From assembly GCA_003138355.1 (NCBI GenBank), contig PLFX01000024.1, positions 55,029 through 119,028 of the forward strand: DNA of 64,000 bases, written 5' to 3'. Both the position numbers and the translations under genes were made by a program. The notes beneath the pieces were generated by a model. It saw nothing but the letters and a program-made list of their open reading frames with translations, was not told the origin of the DNA and searched no databases. This stretch comes from Solirubrobacterales bacterium (GTDB taxonomy: Bacteria; Actinomycetota; Thermoleophilia; Solirubrobacterales; Solirubrobacteraceae). Positions 23,819-36,308 of the stretch are shown here, piece after piece. Within the stretch, counting starts at the first letter, position 1, and the number at the start of each line of letters is the position of its first letter.

Positions 23819-25102
23819 CTAGCGCAGCCTGCCGAACTCGGCGGTGACCGCGCGCAGGCGGCGCGCCAGAGCAGCCGTCGCGCCACCCTCCGACAGCCGC
23901 CAGCGCCAGTTGCCGCCAGCGCGGCCGGGGGTGTTCATGCGCGCGCTCGCCGGCAGCCCGAGCACGTCCTGCATTTGAGCGATGACCAGGTCGGCACTGG
24001 AGGACTGCGCGAGGCGCAGCAGCGGCCAGGGGCCGCCGGCCGGATTGATCCCGCGGCTGCGCATCGCCGCGCCGAGCGGTTCGCGCGCAGCCGCGTCGAG
24101 CCCATCCCACCAACCGAGGAGCGTCGTCTGATCGTGCGTGCCCGTATAGAGGACGCGCCCCCGCGCGGCGTCGTCCAGCGGATCCTCGCCCGGCGCGCCA
24201 TAGACGAACTGGAGCACGGCCATGCCCGGCACGCCGAGTCGCTCGCGCAGCCGCTCGACGGGCGGCGTGATCGCACCGAGGTCTTCGGCGATCAGCGGGA
24301 GGCGCCCGAGCGCGCGCTGCGCGGCGAGCAGCGGCGCGGCCCCCGGCCCGCGGCGCCAGCGTCCACCCCGCGCCGTCCGCGCGGTGACCGGCACTGTCCA
24401 GTAGGCCACGAACCCGCGAAAGTGGTCGAGGCGGACGAGGTCGTAGAGAGCGGCGCCGCGGCGAAGCCGCTCGATCCACCAGCGATAGCCGCTTCGCTGG
24501 AGCGCCGGCCATTCGTAGACCGGATTACCCCAGAGCTGACCTGCGGCGTTGAAGCTATCGGGGGGCGCGCCCGCGCGCAGGTCGGACGAGAAGAAGCGCG
24601 GATGGCTGAGCTGGTCGACGCTCCCCGGCGCGACGTACAACGGCACGTCACCGACGATCGCAATCCCAGCGTCGGCGGCGTAGTTGCGCAACGCCGTCCA
24701 TTCATTGGCGAAGCGGGCCTGATCGCGTACGGCCTCGCGGCCGGCGTAGCGCTCCCATTCGCCGATCCAGTACGACTCATGCTCGCGTAGCGCCTCCTCG
24801 TCGACGATCGAGACCGTGGCATGCGGACGCGCGAGCAGCCGCGGCGAGCAGGCGAAGGCAGAGCTCGACCGGTATGGTGAGCGGTACCGGTCAGGTGGCC
24901 CGAGAGGCAGCACCTGCCAGTAGGACTGACCGGCGGCTGAGAGCCAATCGACGAAGCGGAAAGCTGCCGGCCCGAGCTTCCCGCCCGGCAGCGACGTGAT
25001 GTGCAGCTGGACTCCGCTGGCGAGCTTCAGCGGGTTCTCCCGATTAGACGACCTCTTTTCCAGGGTAACTGGTGATGGTGGCGCGAGGGACCAAGGGGAC
25101 AA
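23819..25102 (-). CDS. malQ: 4-alpha-glucanotransferase (amylomaltase), compact form
   Basis: This glycoside hydrolase family 77 enzyme moves maltodextrin segments between acceptors. Catalytic motifs are present: R-L-D-H-F-R-G-F (nucleophile Asp), I-A-E-D-L-G (acid/base Glu) and G-T-H-D-Q-T-T. It is short (at most 427 residues against about 500), lacking part of the region after the N-terminal L-H-I-T-S-L-P-G block. The only standard start is TTG at 25102, which would overlap the divergent glgE start. A CTG at 25030, with GGGAG 6 nt upstream and just before the conserved S-G-V-Q-L-H, may be the true start (403 residues). It would process debranched glucans from GlgX. Confidence 0.9.
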   Translation of the reverse strand: MSPWSLAPPSPVTLEKRSSNRENPLKLASGVQLHITSLPGGKLGPAAFRFVDWLSAAGQSYWQVLPLGPPDRYRSPYRSSSAFACSPRLLARPHATVSIVDEEALREHESYWIGEWERYAGREAVRDQARFANEWTALRNYAADAGIAIVGDVPLYVAPGSVDQLSHPRFFSSDLRAGAPPDSFNAAGQLWGNPVYEWPALQRSGYRWWIERLRRGAALYDLVRLDHFRGFVAYWTVPVTARTARGGRWRRGPGAAPLLAAQRALGRLPLIAEDLGAITPPVERLRERLGVPGMAVLQFVYGAPGEDPLDDAARGRVLYTGTHDQTTLLGWWDGLDAAAREPLGAAMRSRGINPAGGPWPLLRLAQSSSADLVIAQMQDVLGLPASARMNTPGRAGGNWRWRLSEGGATAALARRLRAVTAEFGRLR

Positions 25103-27060
25103 TCAAGGTGAAGCAGTCGCCGGCGGACGACACGCAGCCGATCGAGCTCCCGCGGCGCAGGCCGTCGTCGATCCTGATCGCCGATCCCGCGCCGGTCGTC
25201 GACGGCGGCGCCCACCCGACCAAGCGCTGCGCCGGCGATCAGGTTGCGGTCAGTGCAACGATCTTCCGCGACGGGCATCAGGCGCTTCGCGCGAGCGTGC
25301 GGCACCGCCCGGCCGCGGGAGGGGACTGGACGGAGGTGCGCCTCGCGACCGTTGGCCCTGACCGCTACAGCGGCTCTTTTCTTGTCGGCGATCTCGGTTA
25401 CCACCACTGGCAGCTGGTCGCCTGGGTCGAGCGGTTCGCGAGCTGGCGCGATGAGCTTTCGCGCAAGCTCCTCGCCGGCCAGAAGGACACGAGCTCGGAG
25501 CTCGCGGAGGGAATCGAGCTGCTGCGTGCGCTGGCCGCGCGCGCCAGGGGTAGCGACCGTGAGGCAGTCCTCGGCGCGCTGGCGACGGTCGCAGACGCCA
25601 CGACCCCGGCGAGGGTCCGCCAGCAAGCGGCGCTCGCCGACGCGCTGCTGGCGATCGCGGAGCGCCATCCCGAGCACTACGACGAGGCACACAGTCAAAC
25701 CTTCGAGATCGAGGTCGAGCGAGAGCGGGCGCGTTTCGGTACCTGGTACGAGCTCTTTCCCCGCTCGTGGGGCGGCTTCGCGGGCGTACGTTCCCAGCTG
25801 AGTGCTTTCGCGGCGCTCGGCGTCGACGTGGTCTACCTGCCGCCGATCCATCCGATCGGCCGCACGGCGCGCAAGGGGCCCAACGACTCGCCGCAGGCCG
25901 GGCCAGACGATCCCGGCAGTCCATGGGCGATCGGCGCGGCCGAAGGCGGCCACACGGCGATCAACCCCGAGCTCGGGACGCTGGAGGAATTCGAAGCGCT
26001 CGTCGCCGAGGCTCGCGGGCTCGGGATCGACATCGCGCTCGACTTCGCGGTTCAGTGCTCCGCCGACCATCCGTGGCTGAAGGAGCACCCGGAGTGGTTC
26101 CACCGCCGTCCCGACGGCACGCTCAAGTACGCCGAGAACCCGCCCAAGCGCTACCTCGACATCTACCACCTCGACTTCGACACCGAGGACTGGCAGGGCC
26201 TGTGGCGCGCCCTGCTCGACGTCGTGCTCTTCTGGGCCCAGCGCGGGGTGCGCGCCTTCCGCGTCGACAACCCGCACACCAAGCCGGTCGCGTTCTGGCG
26301 CTGGCTCATCGCCGCCGTGCGGAGCATCCATCCGGAAACGATCTTCCTCGCTGAGGCGTTCACGCGCGAGCCGCTGCTGAACGCCCTCGCGAAGGCCGGC
26401 TTCAGCCAGTCCTACACGTACTTCACTTGGAAGAACTCGGCCTGGGAGCTGCGCGAGTACATGAGCCGGCTCGCTTCCCCGCCCAGCACGGACTTCCTGC
26501 GCCCGAACCTGTTCACCAACACCCCCGACATCCTCAGCGCTTACCTGCAGACGGGCGGTCCGGCCGCCTTCGCGGTACGGCTGCTGCTCGCCGCTACGCT
26601 GTCGCCGAGCTACGGCATCTACTCGGGCTTCGAGCAGTTCGAGGCGACACCGCGCGTTTCCGGGTCGGAGGAGTACCTCGGCTCGGAGAAGTACCAGATC
26701 GTGCCGCGTGCACTCGATGGGCCCCTGCTCGGCATGTTCGGAAGACTGAACGAGATCCGCCGCGAGCACGGTGCGTTACAGCGCATCGAGGGGCTGCGAT
26801 TCCTCGGCGTCGAGAACGAAACCCTGCTGGCCTACACCCGGCGCACCGGCGAGGAGACGCTGGTCGTCATCGTCAACCTCGATCCGTCGTCCGCGCAGGA
26901 GGGCACCGTGATCGTGCCCGAGGAGCTCGGCCTGCCGCCGGTGTTCGCCGTCGAGGACCTGCTCGACGGCCGGAGCTACCGCTGGCGACTCGGGCGCAAC
27001 TACGTGAGACTCGACCCCAGCGTGCGTCCCGGGCACCTACTCGGGGTGGCGGGGTTCTGA
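25072..27060 (+). CDS. glgE: GlgE: alpha-1,4-glucan:maltose-1-phosphate maltosyltransferase
   Basis: This 662-residue GH13_3 enzyme extends glucan chains using maltose-1-phosphate. The N-terminal beta-domain (about 30-130) and a helical part are followed by the catalytic barrel: [28 protein letters not shown], nucleophile Asp399 in [10 protein letters not shown], acid Glu428 in L-A-E-A-F-T, and a lysine-rich donor-site region. These positions agree closely with Streptomyces GlgE (D394, E423). It may start at GTG 25072 or ATG 25075, after an AGGG ribosome site. It heads a seven-gene overlapping operon and shares one base with treS. Confidence 0.96.
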   Translation: MMVARGTKGTIKVKQSPADDTQPIELPRRRPSSILIADPAPVVDGGAHPTKRCAGDQVAVSATIFRDGHQALRASVRHRPAAGGDWTEVRLATVGPDRYSGSFLVGDLGYHHWQLVAWVERFASWRDELSRKLLAGQKDTSSELAEGIELLRALAARARGSDREAVLGALATVADATTPARVRQQAALADALLAIAERHPEHYDEAHSQTFEIEVERERARFGTWYELFPRSWGGFAGVRSQLSAFAALGVDVVYLPPIHPIGRTARKGPNDSPQAGPDDPGSPWAIGAAEGGHTAINPELGTLEEFEALVAEARGLGIDIALDFAVQCSADHPWLKEHPEWFHRRPDGTLKYAENPPKRYLDIYHLDFDTEDWQGLWRALLDVVLFWAQRGVRAFRVDNPHTKPVAFWRWLIAAVRSIHPETIFLAEAFTREPLLNALAKAGFSQSYTYFTWKNSAWELREYMSRLASPPSTDFLRPNLFTNTPDILSAYLQTGGPAAFAVRLLLAATLSPSYGIYSGFEQFEATPRVSGSEEYLGSEKYQIVPRALDGPLLGMFGRLNEIRREHGALQRIEGLRFLGVENETLLAYTRRTGEETLVVIVNLDPSSAQEGTVIVPEELGLPPVFAVEDLLDGRSYRWRLGRNYVRLDPSVRPGHLLGVAGF

Positions 27061-28811
27061 TGGCGACACAGCTGGAACGCGATCTGAGCGCGACGCTCGC
27101 CGAGAATGGCGGCGACCCGACCACAACGGCGCCGGAGGCGACCCGACAGTGGTTCGAGTCAAACCCGCTGTGGTTCAAGACCGCGACGTTCTACGAGATA
27201 CACGTGCGCGGTTTCTACGACGCCGACGCCGACGGCTCCGGCGACTTCCGCGGCCTCACGGAGAAGCTTGATTACCTCGAGTGGCTCGGCGTCGACTGCG
27301 TCTGGCTGCTGCCGATGTACCAGTCGCCGCTGCGCGACGGCGGTTACGACATCGCCGACTTCAAGTCCCTGCTGCGGGAGTACGGCACCGTCCGAGACGC
27401 CCAAGCGTTCATCGACGGTGCTCACAAGCGTGGTATCCGGGTGATCGCCGATCTCGTGATGAACCACACGTCGATCGACCATCCGTGGTTCCAGGAGTCG
27501 CGGTCGAGCCCCGACTCGCCCAAGCGCAGCTGGTACGTCTGGTCGGACACGCCGGAACGCTACGGCGATGCGCGAATCATCTTCATCGACACCGAGACGT
27601 CGAACTGGACGTGGGACGACGCGGCCGGTGCGTACTACTGGCACCGCTTCTTCTCGCATCAGCCCGATCTGAACTACGACGAGCCCGAGGTCCAGGAGGC
27701 GATGCTTGACGTTCTGCGCTTCTGGCTCGACATGGGTCTCGACGGCTTCCGCCTCGACGCCGTGCCCTACCTCTTCGAACGCGAGGGGACGAGCTGCGAG
27801 AACCTGCCTGAGACGCACGCGTTTCTTCGTCGGGTTCGCGCGACCGTCGATGCCGAGTACGCCGACCGCGTGCTGCTGGCCGAGGCGAACCAGTGGCCGG
27901 AAGACGTCGTGCACTATTTCGGCGACGGCGACGAATGCCACATGGCCTTTCACTTCCCGGTGATGCCGCGCCTGTTCATGGCGCTGCGCCGCGAAGACTC
28001 GACGCCGATCACGGAGATTTTGGCGCGAACGCCGCCGATTCCCGATGGCTGCCAGTGGGGTCTATTCCTGCGTAACCACGACGAGCTGACGCTCGAGATG
28101 GTCACCGACGAGGAACGCGACTACATGTACTCCGAATACGCACGCGACATGCGGATGAAGCTCAACCTCGGCATCCGCCGGAGGCTCGCGCCGCTGCTCG
28201 AGGGTGGCCACGACGAGATCAAGCTGCTGACGGCGATCTTGTTCTCGCTGCCGGGCAGCCCGATCCTGTACTACGGCGACGAGATCGGGATGGGGGACAA
28301 CATCTACCTCGGCGACCGCGACGGCGTGCGCACCCCGATGCAGTGGACCGGCGACCGCAATGGCGGATTCTCGCGCGCCGATTTCGCCCAGCTCTACTCG
28401 CCGCCACTGATGGACCCCGTCTACGGCTTTCAGGCGGTCAACGTCGAAGCTCAGCTGCGCACGCCGGCCTCACTGTTGCGTTGGCTGCGCCGCTTCATCT
28501 CGCTGCGGCGTGAGCACCCGGGGTTCGGGCTTGGCTCCTACGAGGCGCTGTCGACGAGCAACCTGCGGATCTTCGCCCACGTGCGCTGCCACGCCGGCGA
28601 TGTTGCGCTCTGCGTGCACAACCTCTCCCGCGCGGCGCAGGCGGTCGAGCTCGACCTTTCTCGTTACGAAGGCCAACAGCCCGTCGAAATGTTCGGCGGC
28701 ACCCGCTTTCCGGCAATCGGGAAGCTCCCCTACCTCCTGACGCTCGCGCCGCGCGGATTCTTCTGGTTCATCCTCGGATCGGAGAAGCGGGATGACGGTG
28801 GCCGGCGTTGA
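27060..28811 (+). CDS. treS: Trehalose synthase (maltose-trehalose isomerase)
   Basis: This 583-residue GH13_16 enzyme interconverts trehalose and maltose. It has [19 protein letters not shown], nucleophile Asp233 in [18 protein letters not shown], and L-R-N-H-D-E-L. It lacks a fused maltokinase domain, which is instead the next gene. In the GlgE pathway it supplies maltose to that kinase. ATG 27060 shares a base with the glgE stop (TGATG); the frame further upstream is a glgE shadow. It overlaps mak by 20 nt. Confidence 0.96.
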   Translation: MATQLERDLSATLAENGGDPTTTAPEATRQWFESNPLWFKTATFYEIHVRGFYDADADGSGDFRGLTEKLDYLEWLGVDCVWLLPMYQSPLRDGGYDIADFKSLLREYGTVRDAQAFIDGAHKRGIRVIADLVMNHTSIDHPWFQESRSSPDSPKRSWYVWSDTPERYGDARIIFIDTETSNWTWDDAAGAYYWHRFFSHQPDLNYDEPEVQEAMLDVLRFWLDMGLDGFRLDAVPYLFEREGTSCENLPETHAFLRRVRATVDAEYADRVLLAEANQWPEDVVHYFGDGDECHMAFHFPVMPRLFMALRREDSTPITEILARTPPIPDGCQWGLFLRNHDELTLEMVTDEERDYMYSEYARDMRMKLNLGIRRRLAPLLEGGHDEIKLLTAILFSLPGSPILYYGDEIGMGDNIYLGDRDGVRTPMQWTGDRNGGFSRADFAQLYSPPLMDPVYGFQAVNVEAQLRTPASLLRWLRRFISLRREHPGFGLGSYEALSTSNLRIFAHVRCHAGDVALCVHNLSRAAQAVELDLSRYEGQQPVEMFGGTRFPAIGKLPYLLTLAPRGFFWFILGSEKRDDGGRR

Positions 28812-30214
28812 CGTAGGCGCGGCGCTCGCCAGCGCCGGCGTTCCACCGCTGACCGAGGAGCGCCTGCGCGAATGGATGGCGGACCAGCGCTGGTACGCGG
28901 CGAAGGTCGACGAGGTCTGCGAGGTCACGATCCTCGACGTCGTGCCGCTGATCGAGGAAACCGACAAGTTGCTGCTGTTGCTCGTCGAGGTCCGTCCCGC
29001 GGCCGGCACGCACGACCTCTACCAGCTACTCGTCGGGGTTGGGCCCGCTCGCGAAGACGACGATGGCGCGGCGTTCGAGATCTGCCGGCAGGATGGCATG
29101 CGCCTCTACGACGGCCTGAGCGACGGCCGCCAGGGTGGGCGCATCGGCGCTCTGATCGCAGCCGACGCGACGATCGAGCACGAGGCCACGACGGTCGCCT
29201 TCCGCCGTAACGGCTCGCTGGCGCTCGGTCCCGACGCGGAGGTACGCGTGGTGGACGCGGAGCAGTCGAACAGCTCGCTCGTCCTCGACGAGGCTCACAT
29301 CATCAAGGCGTTTCGCCGGCTGCAGCCCGGACTCAACCCCGAGATCGAGATGCTCCGCTTCCTCGACCGCCACGGCTTCGCGAACATGGTGCCGCTCGAG
29401 GGTTGGTATGAGTACCGCGGCGAACTCCTCGAGGCGAGCCTCGGCGTCATGCAGCGCTTCGTCACCGGTGCGCACGATGGCTGGGAGCTCGTGCTCGAAA
29501 GAATCGCGCAGCAGCGCGGCGAGGAGCTGATCCTGCCTTTGCGTGATCTCGGCAGCGCGACGGCGGCGATGCACAGCCTGCTGGGCAGCGACAGCGAGGA
29601 TCCCGAGTTCGCTCCCGAACACCCGCCCGACGAACAGGTCGCGCTGCTGACCGCGACGATCGACGAGCAGATCGAGCAGCTCTTCGTCAACATGCCCGCG
29701 CGAGCGGAGCTCGAGCCGATCACCGGCCGGATCAAGGAGCTGCGCGACGTCCTCTCGCTGCTGTCGCACACCGGGACCGGCGGGATGCTGATCCGCATCC
29801 ACGGCGATTACCACCTCGGCCAGACCCTGCTGACCGCCGGCGGCTGGGTCGTGATCGACTTCGAGGGCGAGCCCGCGCGGCCGTTGCGAGAGCGCCGGCG
29901 CAAGCGCTCCCCGCTGCGTGACGTCGCCGGCATGCTGCGCTCGATCTCCTACGCGTGCCTGGTCTCCGAGGTCCTGCACGGGGTCGCGGTCGACCGCGAA
30001 TGGGAGCCGCACGCGCGCCAGGCGTTCCTCGACGGCTACATGGAGCGCATCGACCTTGCGCTGCTGCCGGCCGGCGCCCAAGCCGTGGCGAAGCTGCTTG
30101 CGATCTTCGAGCTCGAGAAGGCGATCTACGAGCTGCGCTACGAGCTCCAGAATCGACCGGACTGGCTGGGGGTCCCGGTCTTGGGAATCGAACGCCTACT
30201 GGACGGCCAGCGCG

Positions 30215-30225
<11 letters not shown>
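28792..30225 (+). CDS. mak: Maltokinase (Pep2/Mak)
   Basis: This 477-residue aminoglycoside-phosphotransferase-like kinase makes maltose-1-phosphate from maltose and ATP, feeding GlgE. Its N-terminal cap has D-Q-R-W-Y-A-A-K, typical of maltokinases. The kinase core has I-I-K-A-F-R-R-L, the catalytic loop [12 protein letters not shown], and the metal-binding V-I-D-F-E-G-E-P. The ATG lies 20 nt inside the end of treS, and glgB begins 11 nt before its stop, so treS, mak and glgB are tightly coupled. Confidence 0.95.
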
Positions 30226-32433
<2,208 letters not shown>

Positions 32434-32437
<4 letters not shown>

Positions 32438-34182
32438 GCGAGAGCTACCCGTTCACCGCACGACTCGGGGCGCGTCCCACCGGCCGGGAGACCGAGTTCC
32501 GAGTCTGGGCGCCTTCAGCGCGCGATCCGGCGGTGATCATCGGCGACGGCGCACGGCTCGAGTTACGGGAGGAAGGCTATGGCGTGTGGAGTGCCCGGGC
32601 CGAGGTTCCCGCCGAAGCCGACTACTGGATCGAGCTGAACGGCAGGCGCTATCCCGACCCCTGCTCCCGCCATCAGCCGGCCGGGATCCGGGGCCCCTCG
32701 CGCGTCTTCGACCACAGCCGCCACGCCTGGTCGGACGCCGGCTTCACAGCGACGGCGCTGAGCGAGTCGGTGATCTACGAGCTGCACATTGGAACCTTCA
32801 GCGCAGCCGGAACCTTCGACGGTGCGATCCCCCACCTGGAGGAGCTCGCGCGGCTCGGCGTGACGACGCTCGAGCTGATGCCAGTCGCCGAGGGCCCCGG
32901 CGAGCGAGGCTGGGGTTACGACGGCGTCTACATCTCTGCCGCGCACCATGCGTACGGGGGCCCCGCCGGGCTACAGCGATTCGTCGATGCCGCGCATGCG
33001 CTCGATCTGGCGGTAATCCTCGACGTCGTCTACAACCACGTCGGCGCCTCGGGCGCTGAGGCGCTCGTGGCCTTCGGCCCCTACTTCACCGGAGCGCACC
33101 ACACCTTCTGGGGCGATGCAATCAACTATGATGACGAGCTTTGTGACGGCGTTCGCGAGTGGGCGATCCAGAGCGCAGAGTCGTGGATCCGCGACTTTCA
33201 CGTTGACGGTCTGCGCCTGGACGCGATCCATGCGATCCACGACGAGAGCGCGAACCCGCTCGTCGGCTCGATCGCTGACCGCGTTCACGCGCTGAACGCG
33301 CGGTCGCTCGTGATCGCCGAGGCAGGGCTGAACGACCCCCGCGTCATCCGGCCGGGATCACTCGGCGGGCTGCGCTGCGACGCGCAGTGGGCCGACGACT
33401 TTCATCATTCTCTGCGCGTGCTGCTGACCGGCGAGCGAGATGGCTATTACGCGGACTTCGGCCGCGTCGCGGACCTCGCGAAGGCGTTCGGGCGTCCGTT
33501 CGTTCACGACGGCAACTGGTCGGCCTTCCGCGAGCGACGTTTCGGCGCGCCGGCGCGCGACCGTCCGCCGGCGCAGTTCGTCGTCTTCTCGCAGAATCAC
33601 GACCAGGTCGGGAACCGCGCCCGCGGCGATCGGTTGCCGGCGCCGGTGCGCGGACTCGCCGCGTTCTGCGTGCTGCTCGCTCCGTTCACGCCGATGCTCT
33701 TCATGGGTGAGGAGTACGGCGAGGCCGCTCCGTTCCAATTCTTCACCGATCACATCGACCCGGCAATCGCGGAGGCAACGCGCAGCGGGCGCCGTCGCGA
33801 GTTCGCCGCTTTCGCAGGCTTTGCCGGCGAGGTCCCGGATCCGCAAGATCCGGCCACGTTCGCCGCCTCCAAGCTGACCCGCCGGCGCGACGGGGAGCTT
33901 TGCGCCCTGTACGCTGCGCTGATCGCCTGCAGGCGCGAGGTGTCCGGCGAGGCCGAAGGTGTCGTCTTCGACGAGGACGGTCGTTGGCTGCGCCTGAGCC
34001 GGGGGAACCACGAGATGGTGTGCAACTTCGCTCCCACGCCCCACAGCTTCACGGTCGGAGACGTTCGGCTGCACCTCGCGACGGCCGCGTGCACGCTCTC
34101 CGACGGTCGGCTCGAGCTGCCCGGCGTCGCGGGTGCGCTCCTCGCGCGAAGGTCCGTCGACAGCGGCATCGCGCAGGCATGA
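32434..34182 (+). CDS. treZ: Malto-oligosyltrehalose trehalohydrolase
   Basis: This 582-residue GH13_10 enzyme releases trehalose from malto-oligosyltrehalose made by TreY. It has the N-terminal CBM48-like domain with F-R-V-W-A-P-S-A, Y-E-L-H-I-G-T-F, G-W-G-Y-D-G-V-Y, nucleophile Asp263 in G-L-R-L-D-A-I-H-A-I, I-A-E-A-G-L-N-D, and S-Q-N-H-D-Q-V-G-N-R. The start is the GTG overlapping the glgB stop. Two genes downstream lies treY, which completes the TreY-TreZ route; glgX sits between and supplies linear chains. Confidence 0.96.
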
Positions 34183-36308
34183 GGCGGGTCTGGCGCGGCC
34201 AGCCTTTCCCGTTGGGGGCAACCTGGGATGGGGACGGCACGAACTTCTCGCTCTACGCCGCAGAGGCAGAGGCCGTCGAGTTGTGCCTGTTCGACGAAAC
34301 CGGCGCCGAAGAGCGAATCCGCGTTAGCGAATGCTCGCTGCACAACTGGCACTGCTATCTGCCCGGAGTCGGCCCGGGCCAGCTTTACGGCTATCGCGTA
34401 TTCGGTCGCTACAGCCCGCAGGATGGCCAGCGCTTCAACGGCGCGAAGCTGCTGATCGACCCTTACGCAAAGGCGATCGACGGCGGCGTCGATTGGAGCG
34501 CGGCGAACGTCTTGCCCTACGTACCCGACGCGGAGAACCCGGACGCCGATCTCGAGGCCGATGACGAGGACTCCGCGCCGGCGATGCCGAGGTGCGTCGT
34601 CATCGACGAGCAGTTCGATTGGGGCGACGACGACCGGCGCCCGCAGCACGACTGGAGCCGCACGGTCATCTACGAATTGCATGTCAAGGGCTTCACCAAG
34701 CTCAACGAACGGATCCGCGAGGATCTGCGCGGCACCTATGCCGGCCTTGCCAGCGACGCCGCGATCGAGTATCTGCGCGAACTCGGGATCACCGCGGTCG
34801 AGCTTCTACCGGTGCACCACTTCATCGGCGAGAGCTTCCTCGTTGATCGCGGCCTGACCAACTACTGGGGCTACAGCAGCATCGGCTACTTCGCACCTCA
34901 CTCGGCCTATGCCGCAACCGGCGAGCGGGGCCAGCAGCTCGACGAGTTCAAGGGCATGGTCAAGGCTCTGCACGCTGCGGGGATCGAGGTGATCCTCGAC
35001 GTCGTTTACAACCACACCGCCGAAGGGAACCATCTGGGACCGATGCTCGGCTTCAAGGGGATCGGCAACCGGGCGTACTACCGGCTGATGCCGGACGATG
35101 CGCGCCACTACCTCGATTTCACGGGCACGGGCAACAGCCTCGACCCAACCAGCCCGGCGGTCCTGCGGCTGATCATGGACTCGCTGCGCTACTGGGTGAC
35201 GCACTGCCACGTCGACGGCTTCCGCTTCGACCTCGCGACGGTGCTCGCGCGCGAGAACTACGACTTCGACCGTCGCTCGGGATTCCTCGATGTGATCGGT
35301 CAGGACCCGGTGCTCTCGCAGGTGAAGCTGATCGCCGAGCCCTGGGATGTAGCCCCGGGCGGCTACCAGATCGGTGGCTTCCCCTCGCCCTGGGCCGAAT
35401 GGAACGGGCGCTACCGCGATGCGACGCGCGACTTCTGGCGCGGCCAAAGCGGCGCCGGCGAGTTCGCCTCGCGCTTCACCGGCTCGAGCGACCTCTACGA
35501 AGACGATGGGCGATCGCCGCTCGCGTCGGTCAACTTCATCTGCGCCCACGACGGATTCACGTTGCGCGATCTCGTCACCTACGACGTCAAGCACAACGCG
35601 GCAAACGGCGAAGACAACAGCGACGGGAGCGACGACAACCGCTCCTGGAACTGCGGTGTGGAAGGGCCTACGGACGACCCGGCGATCGCCGAGCTACGCT
35701 CGCGTCAGCGGCGCAACCTGATCGCGACGCTCCTGCTCTCTCAGGGCGTGCCGATGATTCTTGCCGGCGACGAGATCGGACGAACGCAGCTGGGCAACAA
35801 CAACGCCTGGTGCCAGGACAACGAGCTCTCGTGGGTCGACTGGCAGCTCGACGGCGACTCTCAGGCGCTGCGCCGCTTCGTCGGGCAGCTCATCGGACTG
35901 CGCCTATCGCATCCGGTGTTTCGCCGGACGCGCTTCTTTGCCGGCTCGGCATCCGGCGACGGAGCACCCGACATCTGGTGGTTTCGTCCTGACGGGCGCC
36001 GGATGACCCAGCGCGACTGGCACAGCGAAGACACGCGGGCACTCGGGGTCTTCCTCAACGGGGCGAAGCTCGGCGAGAGCGACGACCGCGGGGAGCCGCT
36101 CAAGGACACGTCGTTCGCGATGCTCTTCAACGCGCTCCACGAGGACATCGAGTTCCGCCTGCCAAACGCCTCGTTCGGAAAGGCCTGGAAGCTCATACTG
36201 AGCACCGAGCGCCCGGATCTGGAGGTCGGTGCGCTGCGATACGCGGCGCGCGATGCCGTCTCGGTCTGTGCACGATCGCTGCTCGTGCTCGACCTCGCCA
36301 CCGCATGA
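34179..36308 (+). CDS. glgX: Glycogen debranching enzyme GlgX (isoamylase type)
   Basis: This 709-residue GH13_11 debranching enzyme hydrolyses alpha-1,6 branch points. It begins with F-P-L-G-A-T-W-D-G-D-G-T-N-F-S, has V-I-Y-E-L-H-V-K-G-F-T, L-D-V-V-Y-N-H-T-A-E, nucleophile Asp351 in G-F-R-F-D-L-A-T-V-L-A-R-E, I-A-E-P-W-D and A-H-D-G-F-T-L-R-D-L. Length and motifs are normal for GlgX/TreX. In trehalose operons the enzyme is often called TreX. It overlaps treZ and treY by 4 nt each, so debranching and trehalose formation are made together. Confidence 0.97.
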   Translation: MRRVWRGQPFPLGATWDGDGTNFSLYAAEAEAVELCLFDETGAEERIRVSECSLHNWHCYLPGVGPGQLYGYRVFGRYSPQDGQRFNGAKLLIDPYAKAIDGGVDWSAANVLPYVPDAENPDADLEADDEDSAPAMPRCVVIDEQFDWGDDDRRPQHDWSRTVIYELHVKGFTKLNERIREDLRGTYAGLASDAAIEYLRELGITAVELLPVHHFIGESFLVDRGLTNYWGYSSIGYFAPHSAYAATGERGQQLDEFKGMVKALHAAGIEVILDVVYNHTAEGNHLGPMLGFKGIGNRAYYRLMPDDARHYLDFTGTGNSLDPTSPAVLRLIMDSLRYWVTHCHVDGFRFDLATVLARENYDFDRRSGFLDVIGQDPVLSQVKLIAEPWDVAPGGYQIGGFPSPWAEWNGRYRDATRDFWRGQSGAGEFASRFTGSSDLYEDDGRSPLASVNFICAHDGFTLRDLVTYDVKHNAANGEDNSDGSDDNRSWNCGVEGPTDDPAIAELRSRQRRNLIATLLLSQGVPMILAGDEIGRTQLGNNNAWCQDNELSWVDWQLDGDSQALRRFVGQLIGLRLSHPVFRRTRFFAGSASGDGAPDIWWFRPDGRRMTQRDWHSEDTRALGVFLNGAKLGESDDRGEPLKDTSFAMLFNALHEDIEFRLPNASFGKAWKLILSTERPDLEVGALRYAARDAVSVCARSLLVLDLATA

